A DNA stretch of 64,000 bases, taken from positions 81,274,419 through 81,338,418 of the forward strand of contig OY720641.1 of the NCBI GenBank assembly GCA_963169105.1. Direction: 5' to 3'. The number at the start of each line of letters is the position of its first letter. Position 1 is the stretch's first letter. Made by a program: the position numbers and the translations under genes. The notes under the pieces are model-generated. The model was not told the DNA's origin. It ran no database searches and saw only the letters and a list, made by a program, of their open reading frames with translations. Source of the DNA: Ceriagrion tenellum. Its lineage: Eukaryota; Arthropoda; Insecta; Odonata; Coenagrionidae. Of the stretch, positions 35,665 through 46,108 are shown one piece after another.

Positions 35665-35887
35665 TTGACGATCCATCAACGTAAATCTTTCCAATGATCA
35701 AACAACGTAATTCTTCTGTAACTTTTAGCCACCCGTGTGCAACAGAGGCATTTGGAGATTTTTATTACGACAAAAAGGAATAATGATTCTGCGGAAATGA
35801 TTATCGAAGCCAACTGATATAATTGTACCAAAAGAGATCTTCCGCGCACAATAAGAGACCAAAACAAAAAATGAGCTCCATAAAATA
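35665..35887 (+). mobile_element. LINE-A 3' UTR, variant subfamily (copy 2), left part
   Basis: Direct repeat of the unit at 34886, about 0.8 kb downstream. It shares gtgcaacagaggcatttgg, gcggaaatgattat and cttccgcgcacaataag. It is cut at ataaaata by the CACTG-ended transposon and continues at 38271. Confidence 0.7.
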
Positions 35888-36099
35888 CACTGAAAAAAAA
35901 GTGCATACGCTCTACTGCTAAAACGGATTGGTGCTTTAGTTTTGCTGAATCAGCAGATTTTATAGCTGTGGAGGTATGTAAGATACTGTACAGTCAGTCG
36001 CATTAAGCTGGGTACCTGTAGATTTACAGCAGACGGTGTTTAGATGCACAGTGAAATGATTTGGTTGGTAAGCTCATCCGGTGAGACTCGCTTCCAACT

Positions 36100-37440
36100 T
36101 GAGTCACGTGACTCGGCTCCGTCGCTTCTTAGCGGACCTATGGTTGTCTCATTCCGCCATTGTTTCTTTCTAGTGCAGAATGAACCACGAGGTCAACATC
36201 GTGAGGTTCACCTCGGGTGATAACTTGAAGCCATAACAGAGATTTCAGGCGAAAATACCAAAGTTACCGGTGGAATTGCTTTTCTCAAGTCTGCGACGTG
36301 TAGTACTGTTGCTGGATCAAACTGAGCTTTTTAATTATTTGCTCTTAGTCTATCAGTGTGTTGTGGTACTCCGTAGTGCTTCATGAGTGTTTTATTCAAC
36401 GAAAAAGGAAGAGCTAGTGAGATGATTAGTGTGGTTTTGAGCGTCGTAAAGTGGTTATCACCTCTTCTTCATCTCGTTTTATCAGTGCTATGCCTCACAG
36501 CATTATAAAGTGCATAAATAGTTGTGTGTGTATGGACTGTTTTTGAGGGTAACGATTGCATTTTTAAAAATCATTGGACGTAGGTGCTCTTTATTTGTGT
36601 TTTTAGATGATTACTCTACGAGATAAGAGCCCATTTTAAAGAATGTGTCGAGGAGGAAGCCTCGTAAACAATTTACAAGTGCATATTGGTTTTCGTGACT
36701 ACTGCATCAAGTGACGTGCTTCAGAGTAATAAACTCGAGTATATTACTGTTTGTTGTCGTAGAAATGTGTCTTATATATATAGACGTACAATTGTTATCG
36801 TATTGAATTGTAATGATTTCGCTCAGGTAATGATTGTAATTGCGAATATGTTTACATCAAAGCGCTGATATGTTTACATTCTGCCGTAATTCTATTTCGT
36901 TTCGTTTTTGTTATGGTTGCAGAACGTTGTTATGGTTCACGCAGAAAAATGTTTTCTTCCAGTGCTTCAACAGTGTATCGCATCTTATTTTATGTTTTAT
37001 CTTGTAAGTGGATAAGTTAAATCAGTTTCGTTTTATTTTATGCTCAGAAAGGATTCATGAAGGGACAAATAGGTATCCAGATTAAATAGTGACAATGTTC
37101 GCTGTACCGTGTGCATGTTCGTTTTTCGTTTACAGAATGATGGTTAGTTTGTGAATGTGAGTATTTTTACATTTTCTGTGTAAATGGCAGATATTATCCA
37201 TTAACTAGAGGCAAACATTTTCCATTTTGAGTGTTTTTATATTGACGGAACGGTGAAAACCTCAAGAAAGTACTGTGATTGTTTGAATATAACTGATACC
37301 TTAATTTGGTGCGAGTGGATGGAGTACGTTAAACTTTGATGTGGTGAAGCTGCAGTGTGTCCAATTGATTTTATGAACGATCTGTGCAAGTTTGTAGTGT
37401 ATTACTACGTGTGGAAAAAATAAAGTTTATAACAAGCACG
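36100..37440 (+). other. Unidentified interior of the CACTG element
   Basis: Non-coding interior, less AT-skewed at its start (36100-36300) and ending with an AATAAA at about 37419. It looks like a transcript-like segment, but I found no ORF and no splice structure that I trust. It could be captured host DNA or decayed transposase sequence. Confidence 0.25.
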
Positions 37441-38019
37441 TATTCCCGATTTTTCTATACATTCAGCTTCATTGTTTCTAGGGCAGTCGCTACCTACAAT
37501 TATGTACTCCGATACGATAGTGACGATAATAGCATACTAGGTTAGTAGCTCAGTGGAAAGGCTCTAAGAATACTATTTTTTCGTATGCGAGTAAGATCTC
37601 TTAGTAGCTGACTAAGTTAGTCACCTACTAGCACCTCTTTGCTGAAATCTATGGATACGGCCGTACGGGTCTATGTTTGACGGTAAGTATCAACTGCGAA
37701 ATGTTTTTTATTATTTCCTACTAGAACTCTTCCACGGAAGAAATTTTTAAGCAAAACGTATTAAATAAGTTAGTAGCATGCGTTAGGTAAAATATTTTGC
37801 ATTCCAGTATTGAGATATTTTTCATTTCATGTGATTAGACTTGTTCAAAATTATCCAGTATGCAGCCAAGTGTAATGCTTTCAGATTTATTCGACATCGC
37901 ATATACTACTTCCATTTTTGTGATGCACAGGAAAGTTATTTTTTCTGAAGAAGTATTTTATGTATAAATACATACATATTCGTAATATACCGTAGACCAG
38001 CTAGAAATTTAACAGATTA

Positions 38020-38250
38020 TCGGCAATATATCTAGCTAGTGGCTAATCTGCCTAGCTGGTGTTATATGCGAAGCAATCGGTTAGCTACTCCATATGGCTG
38101 GAGAGCTATACCATATTGCCGTCTTCCTAGAAATATCTATTTAGACGGATAGATGGCTCAGCTAGAAATTTCTCGCTGTATAGCTACACGTCTAGCTGTC
38201 CCATATACTGCTAGATATTCTGGCTATACAGCTAGAATTATAGCTGTACA
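38020..38250. repeat. Subterminal AGCT-word cluster
   Basis: Around ten tagct or agcta words in both orientations in 230 bp, for example ctagctagtgg, ctagctgtccc, and atagctgtac. A looser set lies at 37545-37640. Such clusters are transposase-binding sites in CACTA-type elements; here the role is inferred. Confidence 0.5.
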
Positions 38251-38270
38251 ACCAGAGTTTTTTCTCAGTG

Positions 38271-38395
38271 TACACTCTCATAATTCACGTCACCATATCA
38301 CCTCCCAACACCTTACATTTTTATACGGATGGTGTCCTAACACACCCTACCACACGCCCATGCGGCGGCTCGTAGGGTAGTATGTAGATGTCTGG
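38271..38395 (+). mobile_element. LINE-A 3' UTR, variant copy 2, right part
   Basis: Continues the LINE-A copy interrupted at 35887, with ctctcataattcacgtcacc, the box cccatgcggcggctcgtagg, and the end tagtatgtagatgt. Together with the left part it restores the element's order without the insertion. Confidence 0.8.
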
Positions 38396-41300
38396 TACAA
38401 TGATCCCTTAAGTCAACAAACTTTAAAAGCAGTGTAAATAGCAACCAAACTTCTGACTGGTGGATAAAAGTTTCTGAATTTACTCTAAAATGCATTATTT
38501 GTAGATTCAGGCAATTCCAAAAATATTATTCACGTCTCCTAAAGCCATCGCAGTCCACGAACATACTTCTGAGTTGCAATGAAATAGACTAATCAAACGC
38601 GATCCGCCTCGCTGTTTGTCGATGAATTCTTTAGGATCAAGCATATTTTTGCTGAACCAAGCATCGTTCCACGCATCCATCACATACAGCTGGATTACAT
38701 AAGAGACTTTAGTACATGTTATATAATTATATTTCGTAGATTCATAGCTATACCAAATAATATACTCATTATTTATGTCCCTTGGATGCATATTGAGCCT
38801 TACGCTCGAAGATATGTACGCATGTGGTGCAGTTAGTCTTATTTTGCGAATGAATAAATGTTTTTAGCGATTTAACTTTTCAACTTTTTTCAACAAAACA
38901 AAATTTCAACTCCTTAGGGAGGTAACCGCTATTTTAACACTGGAATTCCCTATACTTATAGATACAAATCGTACATTCTACGACTCGTATGTATGTTGAA
39001 AAGCTGATGACACGAATTTATTCTGATAAGTGAATGGTGGTCATTCGTAATTAATGGCCGAATGCACTATCCCGAGTCGTCTATAATAAACAATACAAGT
39101 TCTTTGGTAACTTTGTGGGATTCCATTTTTTCTTTCAGATGATTTAATACATACACATGCGACGTTCACAGGAACGACGCATACACATGCGTCGTTCCTG
39201 CAACAGGTAATTAGACGCACGTCGATAGCCTGACGATACGAATTTTCTATGATATATTCATTGAAATAATTCACAATTAGAAGTGAACGTGAAATCCCAA
39301 GTCGTCAGTAATCCCTTATCATCATGCTTACTGCCGAGTAGTAAGTATCATCGACGGCAGTTGTCTCCATCCATTTGAGTTCCTTGTCTCTCCCTTTATT
39401 TCCTTATATCCCTTTCTCTTAACCTCCTCTATTATTTTCAGCTTTCTTCTTCCTCTTCTTCTCTCTCCTTCTTCGGGAGCTGTAGTTCTTCATCAAATAT
39501 GGGCTAAGCGTTACAAGAGTATTACACAACCTTTATTTGAAAAATCATAAGTTTTAATGACCCATAAATTAGTAGATAATCAAATATATTTAAAAGTAAG
39601 GAAATATTTATCGTGAACTCACTCAAATGTTTATCAGAGTAAGAATGGCATCCAAGGGATAAAGAAGGACAAGGAACGGATGGGATAGTGGAGTGAATAA
39701 TACAGTATAAAAATGTGCATAAAACAGCAAGTAAAAGCTTCGAAGTTTACCGAAGGAGGGAGAATAAGAATAGAATTGCTATCTTGAGAGAACATACGGG
39801 GAGATAGCGAAGTAAAATATAAGGTTCGGTAGTACAGCAAAGGGGAAAAAGGGTTAAATTAAAGAAGAAAATGAATGCCTTAGATTATTTTACGCGGTCC
39901 TTAAATGGCTTAATCCGAGAAAAGAAGAAGGATCAAAGTAGATTTTATCCTACGCTCCATCATAAAAAAATGTAAATGTCTGCACTATTTATTTGAAAGA
40001 CGGATTACTTAAGACTTCACACCACGTAATCCATGCGGAAAACGAGGAACGATTTAAGGAGTAAGGGCCGTGATAATAAAACTGAGTTGGAATACGCAGA
40101 GAAAGCCATTCGGGGAGAAAGGCGAAGCACCATTTCCCGCCGTCTCTCTTGCCCTTAAATATTATCTATCCGAAAGAAGGGTTAACGAAGCGTAGGACAG
40201 GCGGAGCCTAAGCGGAATGGAGAGTCGTCATGCGGATTAAGTCAATAAGGTTAGTGCTGAACCCGTAATTCTGAAAGCAGATGGCGTTTAAGTCATCGCA
40301 GATGATTTCAATCATTAGACAAAAACGTAAGAAATAAGGGTGAAAAGAGTGACGCTACTAAGAGATTGTTTTAATAATGAGCTTTAAGTAAGAGAGCGGT
40401 GATACATCAAAACGTAAACTAATACGAAAGAATTAGTAAAAAAAAGTAACCAGAGAGATCCTAATAAAATGCCTGGACTCTCATCAGAGAGAGCCGAAGA
40501 ATGAGTCAGGCATGTCATGAAAATAAAGAGGCGCTTTTTGAGGTCAAGGTTGGTAATAGATTAGGTGGATACTAAATGGTTTAAATTCAGTTTCCGTTGA
40601 ACAATACGGAGTCTGGACGTAGATGAACTATTCATGAGCTGGATTAAATAATCTGGTGCAATGACATCGTGAAAGAATGGCTGGTTCTAGATAGCCATAA
40701 GCTAAGACAGCGGAAACCTGGATTAAGTTACGCCACAGGCAAAGTTACTCTGCATAAAGTGCTGTATTCATGCATGTAAAATACACGAAGAATTCCCAAA
40801 TAACAAAGAAGAAAATAAAAAAGCAGCGGTAAATCTGATATACGTGTGAGTTCCATGTAAATCTCTAGCAATATAAATCCTTTTTTTGATTTTAACGTAA
40901 ATACGACTACCGGTTAATGCAGAATCCAAATATGAATAGTCAATAGATTACCTAAAATAGCTAAACACTTGTTTGCCAGGAGAATCACTCGCTGGAAAGA
41001 ACCGAGCCGAACAGAAAACTATAGTTTCACATAAACAATGCACGGCTATATTTTGCCTGCTGTGAATCATAAAAGTTATTTTGTAATTTTTCACACTCTT
41101 ATACATTGACAGGTGGGAGAGAGACAGAGTGTGGTCGCTACATATATTTCTTTACTTGTTCCTCCCTTGACCGAACATGATACTATGCATTACTATAATT
41201 AACCCTTGTCTTTCACCATGGAATACTGTAACTGAAATAACAGTTAAATTTCAATGACGCTTTATTTGAAATAAAGCTGAGAAACTAATTATGTTTTTTT

Positions 41301-42980
41301 ACCCTCCTAAGTGTCTTTAAGACATCATATTTCCATGTTTAGTCTTTATTATTACACATGTATATGTGTGTAGTTTGACCAAGAATTAGGACAATTATTG
41401 CATACCTGATTGGTAAGCAGTTCTTGCCTAAAAGCCTTACAGTGAGTGACATGGGGTGAGGGTCTGTAAGGCACTAAGTAGCTGTAATTGTATTTAAAGA
41501 AGATTCTAAACCACGGGAATAATCCTCCAACACTTCGATCATTATCGCTTGAGAGGGTTTGAAGAGGCGAAACACACCTGTTACCCGCCTACAGCCCCCT
41601 CACACAGCTAAAATTTTTCTGTTCATCAAAAACATATTCGAAAATACTCTAGTATATACCCAGAAGATTTCATTTGAGCCCATATCCAATTTTACAGCAA
41701 TATATTTGGTGGAAAACGGCCAACCAAATATATTTTCAGCAATAATCATCACACGCAATCTCAGTTGCAGAAATTACTACGCGTAGTTTAGGAAAAAATT
41801 TATTTTAATCGTTTCGGAGAAGAGCTAGAACTTTCATTTACTGCCAGCGTTCCTTAACTACATTATTCTTACAGAAGAAGCTATGCTGGTTCAAAATAAT
41901 ATTTGCGCGGACGTTATTTCCGTTTTCCACGCCACAAAAAAATTAATCACTTTTCCTCGCTTCGGAAATTTAGCGAGTGGATAGATATTTTCTTAGTTTC
42001 AAGTAAAATACTTTTACAGAGTCCGGGGATTGCAACCTTTCATCAAGGTACTGTACTATATCAATCTGAAGGACAGGGCGAGATGCGTCATCAGCTGCTA
42101 TCTTCTTCAAGCAAGCAACGCCATATAACAGGCTGTCCACGCATTCAAAGTATGGGAGGAAAATTCTTTCATAACATTTTGCTCATGGGATAAAAGTCAT
42201 AATCGCCACGTGACCACTGCATCAATGCGTGCACTTCCTCCGCTAGACATTCAACAGTTTGACAAAATAACCCACTGACCCTCCAGGCTGTTTAAAATAC
42301 CGATAACTCCAGGTGAAGAGCGTTTAAAAATGTTCCTCTCAATGTGTAGATTACACAGAGGTTAGGTTGAAATAAAACTGACACCCGCTGAAGTACGAAG
42401 GTTGAGGGTGAGGAAGACAAAAGTAGAACATGGCTGCGGGAAAAAGAGGAGAAAAGGAGTGAGAGAAATAAAGAAAGAGAGAGGGCGTAAAAGAACGAAG
42501 GGAATGGAAGGCTTGGGGGAGCCCCCTCCCACTCGAAAAAGAATTTGGAATGGCAAAAATTCGTGGGGAGAATGCAGAAAAGAGAAAGAGGGAATTCTAA
42601 AGCGAAGCGGAAGGGAGGAGGAGGAGGTGGGAGGGTGGAGAGAGGGAGAGGGAGTGGAAATTGGAGAAAGACGAAGGGCGGAGGCGAGGAATGGTGATGA
42701 GGCATTCTTAGTATTCGGGTGGAGGGGTGGGTTAAGGGGCGCGAAAGGAGTCTAGAGACAGAGCAGGGCTAGGAGAAAGAGCTGTCGGATAGGACTTTTG
42801 GATGGGCATTTCACTGCCTCAAGCACTCTCTTTTTTATTAATGCTAAGTTAAGATTCAATTCTTAGTAGAAATTGGACAGTCGACTATGTTAGAGTTGGC
42901 CCAACAAAATAATTCTGAGTAAACATAATATTACACGATTACAAATAATCAGGGGAAATTTGGCATATAGAATGAGTAGG
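38396..42980. other. No recognisable gene; purine-rich tract
   Basis: Contains the small hairpin at 39169-39200. Bases 42400-42680 are strongly purine-rich on the plus strand, giving a Lys/Arg/Glu ORF (42402-42755) and a Ser/Phe/Leu/Pro ORF on the other strand (42292-42705). Both look compositional. Confidence 0.35.
39169..39200. repeat. Short perfect hairpin
   Basis: Arms of 14 nt (39169-39182 and 39187-39200; caggaacgacgcat and its complement) with a 4-nt spacer acac. A partial third copy (acacatgcgacgttc) lies just upstream. Function unknown. Confidence 0.7.
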
Positions 42981-43040
42981 CGAGACTGGGGCTAGAGATA
43001 TGATGGCTTTCGGGATAGCTTCCGCGTTGTGTCATTTTGT

Positions 43041-43081
43041 GACGACAGTTTCGCGAGCGTTCCAGCTCACTTCTTCAGGTC
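43041..43081 (-). ncRNA. Hammerhead-like motif, left arm of fold-back 1
   Basis: Mirror copy of the motif at 43217-43257. Its only difference within the motif changes one stem II pair from A-T to a wobble pair, so the fold is retained. Confidence 0.6.
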
Positions 43082-43216
43082 GAAGTGCATACGATGCATT
43101 CTTGGCCGCATTATATAGCCCAGCGGAAGGTCAAGCGCGAGAAGAGGCGGATGAAAACTGCACTTGACCTTCCGCTGGGCTATATAATGCGGCCAAGAAT
43201 GCATCGTAAGCACTTC

Positions 43217-43257
43217 GACCTGAAGAAGTGAGCTGGAACGCTCACGAAACTGTCGTC
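43217..43257 (+). ncRNA. Hammerhead-like motif, right arm of fold-back 1
   Basis: Stem I is GAC (43217-43219) with GTC (43255-43257). CTGAAGA (43220-43226) is followed by one extra A. Stem II GTGAGC (43228-43233) pairs perfectly with GCTCAC (43240-43245) across a six-base loop. GAAAC (43246-43250) is followed by TGTC. Stem III is AC/GT with one loop base. It matches the type I hammerhead layout except for the extra base before stem II. Confidence 0.65.
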
Positions 43258-43346
43258 ACAAAATGACACAACGCGGAAGCTATCCCGAAAGCCATCATGA
43301 TTCAAAACCACTCCGCGGAAGCTTTCACAACAACGAGACTAGGGCT

Positions 43347-45634
43347 CGTTGGGTACTTTTTTAAACTCTGTTTTCAATGAAAGAACTGTGCTAACGTATT
43401 ATAAACACTATTCACCTACAATAAAAACTAAATATTCTCAGAAATTCATTATTAGAAATGTTTTCAAAGATGTTTCCTCGATAAATACACGTGTACCTAC
43501 AAGCCCCCATATGCGGGGCAAGTTTGTACACCGGCCGGGGCACGTTCGTACAACTATACAAAGGCTCACAGGATCAATAAAAAAACATTCACCGTAGAAT
43601 GAAGTCCCTTTTTAGCCTAACATGCTATGAAATCACTCAAAAGTGATCGTTATAAACAACATTATAATCACAAATTTCAAGCTATCCGGGACTAGCCACG
43701 GAGTTCCACTTTTACGGAGTCGCCCGCAATGCACACACCTTCGCACATGTCGAACATTATAATCACTGTTACCGCTGGTTTAGCAAAAGAACTATTAGTT
43801 TCCTTAAATCTAGCATTAGTTACCGCTTTTCATGCATGTCACGCATCTAATCCAAATTACTCCTGGTGTTTCATTCGTAAAGACTGTTTTGTTTATATTC
43901 CAGTTTCCTGGATATCTTAAGGCGGTTGTTTATCGTCCTTAATAAATATCATATTTCTTCACAGTAGCTTGGTCTGAGAGAAGAAATAATGGTTCTAACT
44001 GATATATGAACAAGTGTATATTATATGCATTAACATTACCTTTCTTAAGCTTACTTGAAAGCTAATATGTTATTTATGAGAAGACATAAGAGGAAGACCA
44101 TAATGAATAACTGCGAAGAGGCTATTTAGCACACTTACCAAACCGTACGTACTTGCCCCATCATCATATTTCTGGTTAATTAAAAGTTATTATTAAATAT
44201 GTCTATTGAAACATACCAGATGCTGTTTTATTTGATCATATTTCTCATCTAACCTGACCCTCAGTTGTCCATTTTAACTTGGCAATAAAGTTGAACACTT
44301 CAAATTTTGGCCAAGTGATTGTTCTTTCAAACTGTACTACACTGAATTCCTTACTTAAGTTGGCTAACTCTGGGTAAATAAGAATATAAGATAAAAGAAA
44401 GTTACAAACCGGCTCAAAAACACTGCAAGTGTAAGTTTTTCCCCAAACAGAGCAAGTCGCCGACTGGCATTGTGTTTGAGTGAAGGGAGGTGGTAGGTGC
44501 CAGATAGTTTAAGTTACAACGCGCTCGTTAACTTACTTTCCAAGTTATCCTCGATTTACGAACATGCCCCTGTACTCAACTAGCCCCGGTTTCCCCTACC
44601 CTCACTTATACATCGGATGAAATAGTACAGCTGCATCGAAATACGAAAGGGATATTATTTCTTACGCCTGATAATTCTAATCTTATTGCCAAGGAAACCA
44701 TGGGATACACATGGAGATGTGAGAACGAAATCACCCGCAGGGTAACAAACATGAAACAACAGTGTCTACAGGATCTTTTGTTCTGGTGCCACATCCTAAC
44801 GTTCGATTTGCATTGTTATTACTATTATTCCAGCTGGGTTTCCAACAGCAGATTGGTAATAAAATTACCTGATAAAAGTAGGGTTGAACATGCATTACAT
44901 ATACTAAGTAATTCCCAAAACCTCCAAAAATAATGTGTAATGCTAATTGGTCTACATGTAGAAGCGTTTGGGCACATGTTCGTCTCCGTTAGCAGCATTC
45001 TAATTCTCAAAGAGATTAAGGACAATAAACAATCTTCATCCCGTTTGTGAATTATAAAGTAATACAAAACGGGATTTTAACGAGAAGAGTACTTCCTTTA
45101 AGAATTATTGAGCCTGAGTGACCCTCATCATCACCCGATCACAAAAAAGAGGTATTCACTCGCGCAAATTCTAAGCATTCTTTCTTCAGCAATCGACTTG
45201 TTTCTTCAAAAACCCTAATATTCGAAAATAAATTGAATATCCAAAAATATAAAGTGACCTTATACCTAAAATTAGTGGAGGGGAAGTAGGTACTTTATTC
45301 AGAAAAACGCGGCTATAAACGGCTAGAGTAAAACTATGTAGTATTATATCTATAGCTGTAGAAAGTACCCAAGCTCTTTCGGAATCATAACAATTTAGAG
45401 CTTGATTTTTATTATTTAAAAATCAGTAAAAATAATACACCTGTTTACGTTATAATTGCAAACAACTGGGAAAAAAGGGCGCTCAAATGATTCGTCAACA
45501 TCATCCTTAGGTAAAGTTCCTTTTCCTTATTTTTTTCTCATCTGCGGTTAGCTGTGTGATCCGATTCGGTATATTTACAGCGGTCAATATGATTGGGTAA
45601 GTGCTCTACTCTGCAGCAGCAATGAGTACATTTG
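43347..45634. other. No recognisable gene
   Basis: AT-rich with random-sized ORFs. Nothing recognised. Confidence 0.35.
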
Positions 45635-45680
45635 CAAATGAAAAAACGACTTCGTTTTCTTCCACTGATTTATTTTTTTG

Positions 45681-45720
45681 GTACGGCATGTTTCGACACA
45701 TAGAGGTCATTTTCATGTAC
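45681..45720 (-). ncRNA. Damaged hammerhead-like motif, left arm of fold-back 2
   Basis: Mirror of the right-arm motif but with two changes at critical positions. The T before TGAAAA is changed to A, and the GTC at the expected cleavage site is GCC. It would be predicted inactive. Confidence 0.45.
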
Positions 45721-46022
45721 AAAATATTTTAAAATTCAAGCAAATATATACCTGGAAGGGATTTGGGGGAGGTTGGAGAGGTTTAACTTAACCTTAACGA
45801 CCCTTTCCAAGTTAACCCACCCCTCCCTCTATCTGCCATCCCCCGCCCCCACCTTTCTCACCAACGCGGTCCTCCTACGGGTTTTCCCCAATTCTCACCA
45901 TAACCGCCACCCCTCACCTCTCTCCGGGTTTCCCCCCCTCCTAACACCCACTTCTTCCACCCCTCTCCAACCTCCCGCAAATCCCTTCCAGGTATATATT
46001 TGCTTGAATTTTAAAATTTTTT

Positions 46023-46062
46023 GTACTTGAAAATGACCTCTATGTGTCGAAACATGTCGTAC
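46023..46062 (+). ncRNA. Hammerhead-like motif, right arm of fold-back 2
   Basis: Stem I is GTAC (46023-46026) with GTAC (46059-46062). The core is TTGAAAA, then one extra T. Stem II is GAC with GTC. GAAAC (46049-46053) is followed by ATGTC, making a stem III palindrome ACATGT. Positions 3 and 8 are T and A instead of C and G, a paired change shared with the PLE-1 copy. Confidence 0.6.
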
Positions 46063-46108
46063 CAAAAAAATAAATCAGTGGAAGAAAACGAAGTCGTTTT
46101 TTCATTTG

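Larger units (their letters stand above)
35888..38270. mobile_element. Non-autonomous DNA transposon with CACTG termini, nested in LINE-A
   Basis: The ends are inverted repeats: the left end reads CACTGAAAAAAAAGTG and the right end, reverse complemented, CACTGAGAAAAAACTC. The insertion splits a LINE-A 3' UTR. TA occurs on both sides (35886-35887 and 38271-38272), and uninterrupted copies read aaatacactccc, so the empty site is clear. A TACACT duplication is an alternative reading because the target also contains cact. CACTG-type ends suggest the CMC group (CACTA/Mirage/Chapaev); this is an inference. The 2383 bp contain no ORF longer than about 60 codons, so it depends on a transposase elsewhere. 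The right 230 bp are packed with tagct/agcta words, like the subterminal repeats of that group. Confidence 0.75.
42994..43333. mobile_element. Fold-back element 1 with outward promoter-ribozyme arms
   Basis: Arms 43000-43135 and 43163-43298 are 136 nt inverted copies with only two mismatches, separated by 27 nt. Flanking direct repeats cgagactggggct (42981-42993) and cgagactagggct (43334-43346) differ at one of 13 positions and look like a target-site duplication. Each arm contains a tatataa box about 36 nt before a hammerhead-like motif, and both would read outward from the centre. No coding sequence is present. The architecture resembles the terminal region of the PLE at 57028-57106, so it is probably a derivative of such ends. 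Confidence 0.8.
45635..46108. mobile_element. Fold-back element 2 with outward promoter-ribozyme arms
   Basis: Inverted arms 45635-45781 and 45962-46108 (147 nt each) have four mismatches. They surround a 180 bp pyrimidine-rich spacer. The right arm has a TATATAT box at 45993-45999 and a hammerhead-like motif about 30 nt downstream; the left arm is its mirror. It is unrelated in sequence to fold-back 1 yet organised the same way. I did not find a convincing target-site duplication. The 85-codon ORF 45773-46030 spans the spacer and is compositional. Confidence 0.75.

Noticed and set aside
42292..42755. Overlapping 137-codon and 117-codon ORFs on opposite strands
   Set aside because: The tract is nearly pure purine on one strand, so stops are rare in several frames; the products are low complexity (K, R, E or S, F, L).
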